A stretch of DNA of 30,756 bases from a virus, in IMG/VR virus record IMGVR_UViG_3300031839_000325, positions 1 to 30,756 of that record; one strand, written 5' to 3'. The position numbers were made by a program, and so were the translations under genes. Each line of letters opens with the position of its first letter. Within the stretch, counting starts at the first letter, position 1. The notes under the pieces are model-generated. The model had not been told where the DNA came from, did not search any database, and saw only the letters and a list, made by a program, of their open reading frames with translations. This document shows, in pieces, positions 1 to 8,928 of this stretch.

Positions 1-1441
1 TCCTAACAATAGCATTGCGTGTAGACTGTAGATTGATTGCTGTAGTCCTGTTTGTGCCATCGTTATTACCAATTAGGCGCAGATTTTCAATAACCACATT
101 TTCATTTGGTGTCATTACATCAACAACGCCAGTTGAAGATGTGTAAGTATCTTCAGCCGCAGCCTGTAGAGTAAATTGAGTTGCGCTATCAATGCTGCGG
201 ATAACAGCATACTCGCTTTTCTTTGCCGCAGTCTCATCAACGCCATCACCAAAGTTCACATTTGGATCACGCAAATAAATTACATCATTCGCCGCAAGGT
301 TGGTTGTGCTTACAACAGTAATCTGATGGTCGCCTCGATTTACTGTGGCATTGATGTCTGCCTGACTTGTAGCAATGCCGCTAGCTAAGAACAAACCAAC
401 AGAGTTATCTGCTGGGGTTTGACCGCTGCCAGTTGACACCTGATTGCTAAAATCAAGTGTACCGTTTTTGATTGTCATTTTGCCATATATAGTAAGGCTT
501 GTATCAACACGGTAGGTTTTGTTTTGCAAATCAAGAACACCACCACCAGCAGCATTAACAGCGTTGATTGCATTTTGCAAAGCAGTAGCATCATTAGTTG
601 TGCCATCTGCCGCTGGGCCAAAATCTTCTGCGCTAGTATATTCTTTTAGCTTGCTTTCGACTGTGCGTGTCTGTGCGCCAGTGCCGCCTTGGTTGTAATT
701 GATGTTGCCACTGTCAGCGTCCAGCGTATCAATGGCTTTGCCAATGATAACCTCGATCTGCGAGTTCAGCGGTGGAGCCTCGGTGAATGTCAGGGTTGTG
801 CCAGACACAGAGAAGCTAGACTTTAGCTGGTAAACGCCATCAATGTAGACTTGGGCGTTGTTCTTTGATCCGGCCTCTACAGTGGTCGTGAAGGCTGTCT
901 GAGAGCCATTGCCGGTGAATGTATTATTGACAAAGTTAGCACCCACCACTGCGCCAGCAGCAAGGGCTGACGCGCTTTCTACAGCCACATTACCAGAGGT
1001 GTCAAACTTGAGGATCTTGTCAGCGCGAGTAGTAGCATCAGGAAGAGTCATAGTTGTAAACTCTTCAATAGGACTTCTTACTGCACGATCAATCTGATCC
1101 TCAAGATCAGCATCAATTGCAATCTGCTTATCAAGCTCTACATTAAGAGACTCTACACTGAAGGGGCCAGCAGTAGGGAAGTCAGTAGAACGCTCAATGG
1201 TTATATCGCGTACAAGCGCAACAGTAGCTGGGCCAGTAACAGACATAGTAATTGTTCCGACAGATCCATTACCGCCGGATACAGTGTAGTCTGTACTAAG
1301 AGTCTTGAGCGTAGAGTCAATGTAAACAAGTATATCTGTATTATCAAAGAACTCAAAAGGCACAGCAAAGCTGGTCTGCGTTACTCCAGCAGCCAGTGAG
1401 TATGAGACTCTTGGGTTGTTGTCAGCTATATTAATAGTCAT
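1..1441 (-). CDS. Tail fibre / tailspike protein, T7 gp17-like N-terminus, partial (C-terminus beyond left edge)
   Basis: This frame is open from an ATG at 1441 to the window edge, giving 480 residues without a stop. The start MTINIADNNPRVSYSL and the following beta-rich stretch, with motifs such as YIDGVYQ, fit the T7 tail-fibre N-terminal domain that attaches the fibre to the tail. From about residue 215 the sequence changes to DFGPAADGTTNDATALQNAI, a typical entry into a right-handed beta-helix of the pectate-lyase/tailspike kind, followed by repeated short strands. Role inferred: host-surface recognition, possibly polysaccharide cleavage; the catalytic part would be in the missing portion. 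The Shine-Dalgarno is AGGTAGGA just upstream. It lies 42 bp downstream of the giant ejection protein. The family assignment is confident, the enzymatic activity is not. Confidence 0.85.
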   Translation of the reverse strand, partial: MTINIADNNPRVSYSLAAGVTQTSFAVPFEFFDNTDILVYIDSTLKTLSTDYTVSGGNGSVGTITMSVTGPATVALVRDITIERSTDFPTAGPFSVESLNVELDKQIAIDADLEDQIDRAVRSPIEEFTTMTLPDATTRADKILKFDTSGNVAVESASALAAGAVVGANFVNNTFTGNGSQTAFTTTVEAGSKNNAQVYIDGVYQLKSSFSVSGTTLTFTEAPPLNSQIEVIIGKAIDTLDADSGNINYNQGGTGAQTRTVESKLKEYTSAEDFGPAADGTTNDATALQNAINAVNAAGGGVLDLQNKTYRVDTSLTIYGKMTIKNGTLDFSNQVSTGSGQTPADNSVGLFLASGIATSQADINATVNRGDHQITVVSTTNLAANDVIYLRDPNVNFGDGVDETAAKKSEYAVIRSIDSATQFTLQAAAEDTYTSSTGVVDVMTPNENVVIENLRLIGNNDGTNRTTAINLQSTRNAIVR

Positions 1442-1472
1442 GGCGCAATCCTACCTTCCAACTTGAAATTGC

Positions 1473-1483
1473 TCAACTCACAA
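1473..1483 (-). repeat. Copy 1 of the late-region motif TTGTGAGTTGA
   Basis: The minus strand reads TTGTGAGTTGA directly after the stop codon of the gp16-like gene and before the tailspike gene. The same 11 bases occur at 16323-16333 and 20241-20251, in each case in or at the edge of an intergenic gap of the leftward transcription unit. The role is unknown; see findings. Confidence 0.5.
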
Positions 1484-4400
1484 TTAGTAACGTCTTGCAG
1501 TGAATGAGTTCGATGCTTCATTCATTAAATCTTTCCATATCCATAGTCTAGCTAGTGGGAAGTTTCGCATAATTCTTTTCGATCCTTCGCCGTATTCGCC
1601 AGTGACTAACTCTTTTACACCAGTACCTATCTCAGCACCCCAACTAGGCCCAGCACCTAATACGCTAGTCGCCGCATCAATGTAACTTTTTTCTTGTGGA
1701 AACTTAGGGGATATTAAACCCATAGAAATATCTGGCCCACCCATAGCCATAGAAGTTTCCATTGATCTGTATATAGCATCCGAATACAAAGCAGCCATAC
1801 CAGACATATCAAATGATCTAGCAATCTTGTCTGATATACTCATATTGTCCATTACATAATCAGGATACTTTATCTCCATGCCTAAGTAAGCCAAGCCCAT
1901 AGATGTAGCCATAGCTACTGCTCTGTTTCTAGCAGCACCTGTTGCGTAAGATGCAGTAATCTTATTCATTGCAGCTAGTGAGTATGAGTAGAACTGGAAT
2001 GGCAAGCCAAGCAAACCATTCTCAATGCGTGAGTATCCACGGAACTTTGGATCTTCGTCATAACCAAACTGTTTTGCAATCCTATGGGGAACATAAGCAA
2101 CACCATCAGCAATGATTGGTTTGTCAGCCGGAGTGCTTTGAAGGATTGTGTTCATAATCCCACTGTTCATTGAACTGCGAAACTCCATACGCAGCGCATT
2201 AAACTCATCAGGCCACTTATCTGTATTAGGCAACCAAAGACCAGAGTTGTCTGGCTTAGTGTTTTCAATAATGCCATCATCTACAAGCTTATTGAAACCA
2301 TCAGCTTCTTTCTTTCCAATACCGTATCTAGCAAGATACTCCATCTCAAACTTAGAAGCTGTCCCTTTAGATAGACGTATTGACATCTGAACAATAGAAT
2401 GACCGCGAACAATAACATCCATCTTTTTCATAATGTTTGTGAATGGGCCAAGTAAGTTTGCTTGGAAGAAACCCCATTTTACTTTGTTCATATATTTACT
2501 ATAGGTTCCTTCTGAGAATGGATTGTTAGTTATGTCATCAATTATTCTTAAATGATTTTCACCCGAAACAGTTTCATGAACTTCCCCAGCAAGCTTACCT
2601 TCTTTAGTAGTCATCTTGAGTCTGTCATCAGACATAACACCATACAATGAACGAAACACATCTCTTAACTCATGCTCCATCATAATCTTAGCAAAGTCAG
2701 GTAATGTAGCAAATCCAGCAGAACCAAGATAAGTAATTGTTGCAAAGTCACGCAACACAGTAGCTACACGCTGATCCCAAGATGTAGGATCACGCAACAC
2801 ATTGCCAACTACACGATCATACAAATGCAAAAAGTTCTTGCGAACAGCGTTTGTTTGTTTAATTGATTTGCCAGCAGCAAACATATCTTCATCAATCTCA
2901 AGTAGAAGATCATCAATGCTCTTGCCACCATACATCTTGGCAAACTCATAACGAGGAGCAACACGCTGGGTGTAGGCTCTCATTACAGCAAGAGGATCGT
3001 TTTGAATAAAATCAAGAACAAGTCTGTTAGGTATGTCTAGCTTACGATGACGGAAGTGCTTTGATACACCAGCACCAAAAAAAGCATTTTCATCAGCGGC
3101 GTTATCAAATGTCTTAGATACACCAAGTATCTCATCAACTGTAGATTCAACACGCCCTTGAACAGACTTGTCATCTGTTGGCAATGTTCTTTTTACAAAC
3201 CTTGGCTCACCAGCTTTAACTCTACCTTTGACTGGCTCGTAAATGTCTGGGTTATTTTTGTACCAATCAAAAAGAATCTTTTCAAACTGTGGCCTATTTG
3301 ATCTGATTGCATCTCTGTTCCAGAAACGCGGAAACATTTCCTCACGAAACTGTGGGCCAATGTCTCTATCGTCTTTCATCTTGGCAAGACTAATCTCAAG
3401 AGCAGACAACTCTTGTTCTATTTGTTCAGCGCGTTCTCGTAAAGCCTTTAGATAAGCATACTGTCTTTCACTTCCACCAGCTTTTGCTTTATCAAAACCA
3501 GACTCAACTTCTTTAATCTTTTTATTAAGAGACTCTAAGTCTTTTTCTTTCTTAATCATCTTTGCGCTTAAGCTTTTTTCTGTGCCAATTAAGCCAGTTT
3601 CAATAAGACGCTTTTCCCATTTCTTGTAGAAATTACTTAATAGTTTAATTGACTCAGCTTCTGCTGCACTTGATGCCTCTTCTCCGTTTATATATTTTCT
3701 ATTTACCTCTTTCATAAAGGCAGTAAATGACCCATCAAAGTTTGATATGTTAATGTCAACAACAGTAGTCACACCTTTCTTTGTGTGTTGAGCAAAGTTA
3801 TTAAGCATACCCATGTATACTTCAAGCCACTCGCCGTTTCGTGTTGAAGAATATTGATGCACAGATTTAGGCGTGGCAAATCCAACCTTGTTTAAGTTTT
3901 GCAACATTGCAGAATCACCAGCCAAAGTTGTTACTTTCTCTTTAATGCTAGAAGGAATATCTCCCTGCAAAATAGACTTCATTGGCGTTGGGATTGCTTT
4001 GTAAAACCAAGAGTTAGTAAATATATTATCTGCTAAACCAAAAGGATCCTTTAATGTTCCGTCATTAATACCCTCAACTCTGCGGAACTGTTGCTCACGC
4101 TTAACGTCTTGCAGCCTTTCAGAATCCCTTACCTTTGCATCGTCTAGGTTTTTAAGTTTACGAACTATTTTTTCAGATTTTTCTAAATCCTTTATTTGGT
4201 CGTCTAAATACTTAAGTTGTTTAACATCAACCTTTTCTTTTTTTAAAGATTCTTTTTTATCATTAATTTCTTTAATTTTTTCTTTTATTTTTTTAAGAGT
4301 TTCTTGACCACCTTCAAATTCATATCTAGCCAAGTGAGTTCCATCATGCTTATTTAACTCTGATTTTGTTTCATCAATGCCCTTAATCAATCCGTCAATT

Positions 4401-6259
4401 GTTTTAGGCAAAGTTGTTCTAAGGCTGTTAAGAATCTCATCACCTTCGCCACCAAGCTTACGCGCCTCTCTGTCACCAACAAGTGACATATCTTTAGCAG
4501 TAAAATTTTCTGTTATCTCAACAAACTCTTTTACCTGTTGATTTGTTTTTTCAAGAGCAGCGGCTCGTCTTGACGCTGGGATGCTAAACAAAGTGCCAAT
4601 CATGCCACCAGTAACAAAGGCAGAACCAACATTCATTGCTGATTCTACTGGTGTAGCTAATGGATCAAATGGATAGCGAATACCTTCAAGACCCACTTGC
4701 AACGCAGCAACAGAAGTTCCTGTTCTTAGGAATGAACGACCAAGACCCACGGCTGGGCCACCAAAAGGAAGCGCAACTAGGTTAATTGGATCAAAGATAC
4801 CAGCGGCAAACTGCATTGGGATTGACGCTCTGTATAATACTTCGCGTCTTTCTTTGTTTGCATCTATCTGTTGCTTAAGTTCAGCCATCTCTTGTGATGA
4901 CTTAGCTTCATAGAGGTGGGACTTGTACTCTTCATATCCAGATATATCATCAAGAGGCTTGTATCCAACTTGCTCAATGTCTTGGTATTTAAGATTGTTC
5001 TTAATAGCATTGAACAAAGGGGCGTATTGATAGCTAAGAGTTGCAGATACAGTCTCACCAAATGTAGGATCTTCTTCTACACTAATTGGCACAAACTCAT
5101 CTATAGTTCTTGGGATCTGCAGCGGCACAGGGCCACCATAGATATTAAGAACACCTTTGTTTGGGCTTCTCTTAACAGAACTTTTAGCAATGATTGCATC
5201 ATTAGCTAACTCAGCTTCTGCAATAGCTTCTGTTCTTTGATCCACCATAGGCAGATCATCTTCTGTTATATCAATAACAGGCTGTTGTCTTTCTGTTAAT
5301 ATAGGCAAGTCTGCCTTTTCCATTGCTGGCTGCAATGGAGTTGGCTGACGCTCTTCAAGTATTGGAAGATTGGTCTGATCCTGTATATCTTCTTTAATCA
5401 ATCTTTCTTTTAAGATTTTTAACTCAGGATCTTTTTCTTCTTTAACAAGAGAAGAAACTCTTTCTTCTATTATATTAAGAGGCGGTTCTGCAGCCTCAGT
5501 TAATCGCTGCACACGCCTTGCTCTAGCATCTGCATCGGGACGAACTGTACTTAATGGAGTGTCTGACGGTAGCTGATCTGGAGCCGTAGCATCATCTGAC
5601 GGTAGCTGATCTGGAGCCGTGGATACTTTATCATAGCTGCCAGATTCAGAGTGTAATCCACTAGAAAAATTAAAATCTATTGAGTCGCCTGATTTTGTTT
5701 TGTAACTAACAAGCGTCTTCTTACCCTTTTGATTAGAAGGAGTAATAGAAATATTGGTAATTCTATCAAAAGCATTTTGCTCTGCTATCTTATTGTAATG
5801 TTTAACACGCCGCTTGGCTAAGCCACGCAGCACACCCTTTTGATTGGTCTTAGGATCATTAGCAGAAACAACGTCAAGAAGATTCTTTGCTGCATCTTCA
5901 TAGTTTCCAGCTTTAGCTGCTCTTACAAAACTTGGGGCAGCACTTAAACTTCCCTTAAGGTTGTAATGCAAATCAATTGCTGCACCTTTAACAGATGTAG
6001 GCAACTTGTCATAAGCACTCTTACCAAATGTTTTTACCACTTGATCTCTATGCCAGTCAACAAGTTCGTTGAACAAATCCCTGTCTGACATTGTGTCAGC
6101 TTTAAGACCTTTTGCAATTAAAATAGATTTTAAAGCTTTGGGAATTGAAGTTATGCCAAAGCCTCTTGTTGGCCCACCACCTTCAATTGCTTTAGATCTA
6201 CCGCGAACACCTTCACTTGCAGCAAGTTCTTTTTTAAACTTGTCGTACCAATCAGCCAT
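1484..6259 (-). CDS. Large internal virion (ejection) protein, T7 gp16-like, with N-terminal lysozyme-like domain
   Basis: A 1591-residue protein, somewhat longer than T7 gp16 (about 1300). Residues 1-160 look like a lysozyme-fold domain: Glu16, then GGGPTRGFGIT (27-37) with Thr31 fifteen residues after Glu16, the E-to-T spacing of T4 lysozyme. The usual Asp between them is absent, with Glu26 close by. Residues 205-345 form a charged linker with a tandem duplication and five short LxIxxxR-type repeats. Residues about 620-735 are Lys/Glu-rich and probably coiled coil. The remainder resembles the long helical part of podoviral ejection proteins. Role inferred: local cell-wall opening and formation of the DNA-ejection conduit. 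Position (last of three ejection proteins, before the tail fibre) matches T7 genes 14-15-16-17. The start ATG overlaps the upstream stop as TAATG. Confidence 0.82.
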   Translation of the reverse strand: MADWYDKFKKELAASEGVRGRSKAIEGGGPTRGFGITSIPKALKSILIAKGLKADTMSDRDLFNELVDWHRDQVVKTFGKSAYDKLPTSVKGAAIDLHYNLKGSLSAAPSFVRAAKAGNYEDAAKNLLDVVSANDPKTNQKGVLRGLAKRRVKHYNKIAEQNAFDRITNISITPSNQKGKKTLVSYKTKSGDSIDFNFSSGLHSESGSYDKVSTAPDQLPSDDATAPDQLPSDTPLSTVRPDADARARRVQRLTEAAEPPLNIIEERVSSLVKEEKDPELKILKERLIKEDIQDQTNLPILEERQPTPLQPAMEKADLPILTERQQPVIDITEDDLPMVDQRTEAIAEAELANDAIIAKSSVKRSPNKGVLNIYGGPVPLQIPRTIDEFVPISVEEDPTFGETVSATLSYQYAPLFNAIKNNLKYQDIEQVGYKPLDDISGYEEYKSHLYEAKSSQEMAELKQQIDANKERREVLYRASIPMQFAAGIFDPINLVALPFGGPAVGLGRSFLRTGTSVAALQVGLEGIRYPFDPLATPVESAMNVGSAFVTGGMIGTLFSIPASRRAAALEKTNQQVKEFVEITENFTAKDMSLVGDREARKLGGEGDEILNSLRTTLPKTIDGLIKGIDETKSELNKHDGTHLARYEFEGGQETLKKIKEKIKEINDKKESLKKEKVDVKQLKYLDDQIKDLEKSEKIVRKLKNLDDAKVRDSERLQDVKREQQFRRVEGINDGTLKDPFGLADNIFTNSWFYKAIPTPMKSILQGDIPSSIKEKVTTLAGDSAMLQNLNKVGFATPKSVHQYSSTRNGEWLEVYMGMLNNFAQHTKKGVTTVVDINISNFDGSFTAFMKEVNRKYINGEEASSAAEAESIKLLSNFYKKWEKRLIETGLIGTEKSLSAKMIKKEKDLESLNKKIKEVESGFDKAKAGGSERQYAYLKALRERAEQIEQELSALEISLAKMKDDRDIGPQFREEMFPRFWNRDAIRSNRPQFEKILFDWYKNNPDIYEPVKGRVKAGEPRFVKRTLPTDDKSVQGRVESTVDEILGVSKTFDNAADENAFFGAGVSKHFRHRKLDIPNRLVLDFIQNDPLAVMRAYTQRVAPRYEFAKMYGGKSIDDLLLEIDEDMFAAGKSIKQTNAVRKNFLHLYDRVVGNVLRDPTSWDQRVATVLRDFATITYLGSAGFATLPDFAKIMMEHELRDVFRSLYGVMSDDRLKMTTKEGKLAGEVHETVSGENHLRIIDDITNNPFSEGTYSKYMNKVKWGFFQANLLGPFTNIMKKMDVIVRGHSIVQMSIRLSKGTASKFEMEYLARYGIGKKEADGFNKLVDDGIIENTKPDNSGLWLPNTDKWPDEFNALRMEFRSSMNSGIMNTILQSTPADKPIIADGVAYVPHRIAKQFGYDEDPKFRGYSRIENGLLGLPFQFYSYSLAAMNKITASYATGAARNRAVAMATSMGLAYLGMEIKYPDYVMDNMSISDKIARSFDMSGMAALYSDAIYRSMETSMAMGGPDISMGLISPKFPQEKSYIDAATSVLGAGPSWGAEIGTGVKELVTGEYGEGSKRIMRNFPLARLWIWKDLMNEASNSFTARRY
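5562..5620 (-). repeat. Tandem 33-bp duplication inside the gp16-like gene
   Basis: Twenty-six identical bases occur at 5562-5587 and again at 5595-5620, a period of 33 bp. This gives an 11-residue repeat (TAPDQLPSDDA, then TAPDQLPSDTP; about residues 214-235) in the linker that follows the lysozyme-like domain. The near-perfect DNA identity suggests a recent duplication. Confidence 0.85.
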
Positions 6260-8454
6260 TAGTTTTTACCAAACAACTTTAAGAAACCTTTTTGTTCTTT
6301 TGCTACTCTTTCTTTTTGTTGTTCTCTTCTTTTAATAATTGCATCTTGCACTGCAATAAGAGCTTGTCTTTGCGCTTCTATTCTTGCTGCTTGCTGTTCA
6401 GAAATAATATCACTTGAAACCATAAATGGGCCGCTTGCATCCTGCAATGGAACCATATCTCCATTATTATCTCTGTACACACCCATATAAATTACTGTTG
6501 ACTCAGTGCTTAATGGTTGTTGTGGCAAAGGAACAAGTCGAACATTTTTTTTACCTTCTAGTTTCATTGCTGCTGAAAAAGCAAAGCCTTCAAAACCTCT
6601 GTCAATTAATTGTTTCTGAACTTCAACAACAAAATTAAGTCGATCTTTATCATCAGGAAACACACGCTTTAATGCATAGAAAGATTTGTTTGGATCAAAG
6701 TTAAATGGATCAGCAATTAAATTCTCATCGTCTTCCATATACAATTCATCAAGAAGATTTGTTGTCTCTTTCTTAATTCCATTAAGATCATGTCCAGTAG
6801 CAATCATATGATTAATTAAGGGACGTATATTCCTTATTGCGTATATATCGTTGCCAATGTCTAACTCTGTAGAAATAAATCTATCAATCCTTGCATCAGC
6901 AGAATCAGCACCACGATCAGAAGCAAAGTCTTTAAAAACATCAGAAGCTCTAATGTTAAAAGCACCTTCGTCTTCTAGCATTGTTCTTTGGCGGGAAAGA
7001 ATGTCTCTTAAGTTACCACCTCTAAAGTTACGCATAGCAATTGCAGAACGCATCATTGCGTCCTGTTCTTTTGTTATGCCACCATCTATAAGCAGTAGGT
7101 TTCTTCGCTGACCGCTGCTATCAATCATGTTTGCGTAATTCAGCCAATGATTAAATGTTGTTTCAATAAACTCATCACTAGCTGGTTGATCACCACTTGT
7201 AACAATGTCAATATTTTGTGTTAATGCATCAATAACTATACCTCTAAAAACAGCAGTACTAAGCATTGAGTTGCCTACAGATTGAGGCAAACCAAGATAC
7301 TCGTTCATGCTTACATCTGCAGGAAGGCCGGTATCTTCTATAATTATATCTGTAACAGCTTCTCTAGCATTAGGATTTGTATTAAAAACTCTTTGACCAT
7401 TAATAAATTTTTTTCTTTCTATATCTTTTTTAGTTGCTTTCTTTACTGAGCCTTCTTGCTGAGATAAAGAAACACGCTGACTAGAAACAAAACGTCCAAT
7501 AAACTCTCTATCTTCTACAAATGTAGGATCTTCAATAATACTCTTTACCAAAGGCTTCAAAGACTCTGGCAAGTTCTCATTAACAGCTTGGTTGTCAATT
7601 GAGTTTTCAACTAATAAAGCGATAGAAGTGGTTACTGGCTTTTGCACTTTGTTACCGTTTGCATCAGTATCTTCATAAGTAGATGTTAAAGAAAGGCTCT
7701 TAGACAAAAGACCAGTCTTCATTCCACGCCGCATAATAGCGATATTAGCATCAGCTTGATTGCCAGTTTGAACGCCAGCATTTACAGCGTTTCTTTGCTT
7801 TTGAATCTCTGACTCAAATAACACACCAGCGTCAGGAGAATCCATTGATGATAAGTTTGAGATGGTAGTTGCTTGAGTCTTTGCATCATTCTCAAGATTG
7901 CTACGCTCAATCTCTTGCTGAATAGCAAAGCGTTTTGCAAGCAGATTTGTTCTAGTGCTTGCCATCCAAGCGGCGGCAATGTCTCTGGTTGTTTCTTGGA
8001 AACGAGGCTGTACATTCTTAGTTACCTGAGAAAGATACTCACCCATATCTGCTTCATAACGCTCAACAGCTTGTGGATGGTTCTGATGCGAAATGGCAAT
8101 CTCTGCAGATTTTTCTTTAATTGCAGTTTCTACAGACTTTACATATCTGTTCTCAGCTACTTGCTCAAATGCATCACGAGCAATAGTACCAAAGTTCTGA
8201 GGCACAGAAGGCATGTTAAAGGTTTCAATCTCACCAGTAAGAGGATCAATTGTTCTGAAGTCAGATCCTTTAATAGCTGCAGCAGTTTCCATACCAGTAC
8301 GCTTGGCCTGATCCGCTGCGGCTCTATAAGCAGTTTGAGTTAGTTCATCGGCTGCACGACCAACAGTTTGCCAATACTCTTCCCCTGCTCGACTAGCTCG
8401 AACAACGCCAATTGGCTGATTCCTAAATGTTCTCTGCTCTCTAATTACAGCCAT
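6259..8454 (-). CDS. Internal virion (ejection) protein, T7 gp15-like
   Basis: A 731-residue, mostly helical, Gln/Glu/Arg-rich soluble protein beginning MAVIREQRTFRNQPIGVV. No catalytic motif is visible. Its size (T7 gp15 is about 750), its place between a gp14-like and a gp16-like gene, and its long helical composition fit the second ejection protein, which forms the periplasmic tunnel with its neighbours in T7. The C-terminus is strongly basic and Gln-rich (KRREQQKERVAKEQKGF). Its stop codon overlaps the ATG of the gp16-like gene at 6259, so translation of the two is probably coupled. The assignment rests mainly on gene order and architecture. Confidence 0.7.
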   Translation of the reverse strand: MAVIREQRTFRNQPIGVVRASRAGEEYWQTVGRAADELTQTAYRAAADQAKRTGMETAAAIKGSDFRTIDPLTGEIETFNMPSVPQNFGTIARDAFEQVAENRYVKSVETAIKEKSAEIAISHQNHPQAVERYEADMGEYLSQVTKNVQPRFQETTRDIAAAWMASTRTNLLAKRFAIQQEIERSNLENDAKTQATTISNLSSMDSPDAGVLFESEIQKQRNAVNAGVQTGNQADANIAIMRRGMKTGLLSKSLSLTSTYEDTDANGNKVQKPVTTSIALLVENSIDNQAVNENLPESLKPLVKSIIEDPTFVEDREFIGRFVSSQRVSLSQQEGSVKKATKKDIERKKFINGQRVFNTNPNAREAVTDIIIEDTGLPADVSMNEYLGLPQSVGNSMLSTAVFRGIVIDALTQNIDIVTSGDQPASDEFIETTFNHWLNYANMIDSSGQRRNLLLIDGGITKEQDAMMRSAIAMRNFRGGNLRDILSRQRTMLEDEGAFNIRASDVFKDFASDRGADSADARIDRFISTELDIGNDIYAIRNIRPLINHMIATGHDLNGIKKETTNLLDELYMEDDENLIADPFNFDPNKSFYALKRVFPDDKDRLNFVVEVQKQLIDRGFEGFAFSAAMKLEGKKNVRLVPLPQQPLSTESTVIYMGVYRDNNGDMVPLQDASGPFMVSSDIISEQQAARIEAQRQALIAVQDAIIKRREQQKERVAKEQKGFLKLFGKN

Positions 8455-8463
8455 GTTACTAAC

Positions 8464-8928
8464 CTATACTTCTACAGTTTTGTACTTTGTGGTTTCGTAC
8501 TTGTACCAGCCAGAAGCAATAGAAGTTGCCGCTTTAATGTACGATGCCTTCTGCGCTTGACGACCTTCATAAAGACGCTGACGCTGTTGATCTCCAAGCC
8601 TTGCTGTCTCAGCAGTTGACTGATAGTTGCTTCTCTTAATGTCACTATAAGCAACATCCTTCTGCTTATCCAAGAAAGCTTTAACTGATCGATCACTCAT
8701 GTCACGCCCAGAGAAAGCAAACCAAGCAATGTTGCTTGCTGTTGCTGACTCGAACTGTTCCATGCGATCATTCTCACGCTGGATTGCCTCAAGAGCCACT
8801 TGCTTCTTTTGCTTTTCAAGCTGTGCTGCATCAAACGCTGCAGCTTGCCTTGCGGCTCTGCCGCCTTGGATTGCTGAGTAGGCAGAAAGACCAGCACTAA
8901 TTCCTAATAATATTGTTGGCAGTGCCAT
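8464..8928 (-). CDS. Internal virion protein, T7 gp14-like
   Basis: A 154-residue protein with a hydrophobic, Gly/Ala-rich N-terminus (ILLGISAGLSAYSAIQGG) followed by an Ala/Gln-rich helical region. This is the usual architecture of podoviral gp14-type ejection proteins, which enter the outer membrane at infection. A second semi-hydrophobic part lies near the C-terminus (ATSIASGWYKY). It sits directly after the tail nozzle gene with a TAATG stop/start overlap at 8928 and directly before the gp15-like gene, as in T7. Confidence 0.72.
   Translation of the reverse strand: MALPTILLGISAGLSAYSAIQGGRAARQAAAFDAAQLEKQKKQVALEAIQRENDRMEQFESATASNIAWFAFSGRDMSDRSVKAFLDKQKDVAYSDIKRSNYQSTAETARLGDQQRQRLYEGRQAQKASYIKAATSIASGWYKYETTKYKTVEV

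Noticed and set aside
1448-1476. TTGAGC-17-TAGGAT as a promoter for the tailspike
   Set aside because: The -10 would overlap the Shine-Dalgarno and the start site would fall on the ATG; only the shared motif is kept as an observation.
4916-5209. Plus-strand open frame opposite the gp16-like gene, and similar long opposite frames (7873-8343, 15515-15814)
   Set aside because: They are opposite-strand shadows of long, well-supported genes, without ribosome sites.
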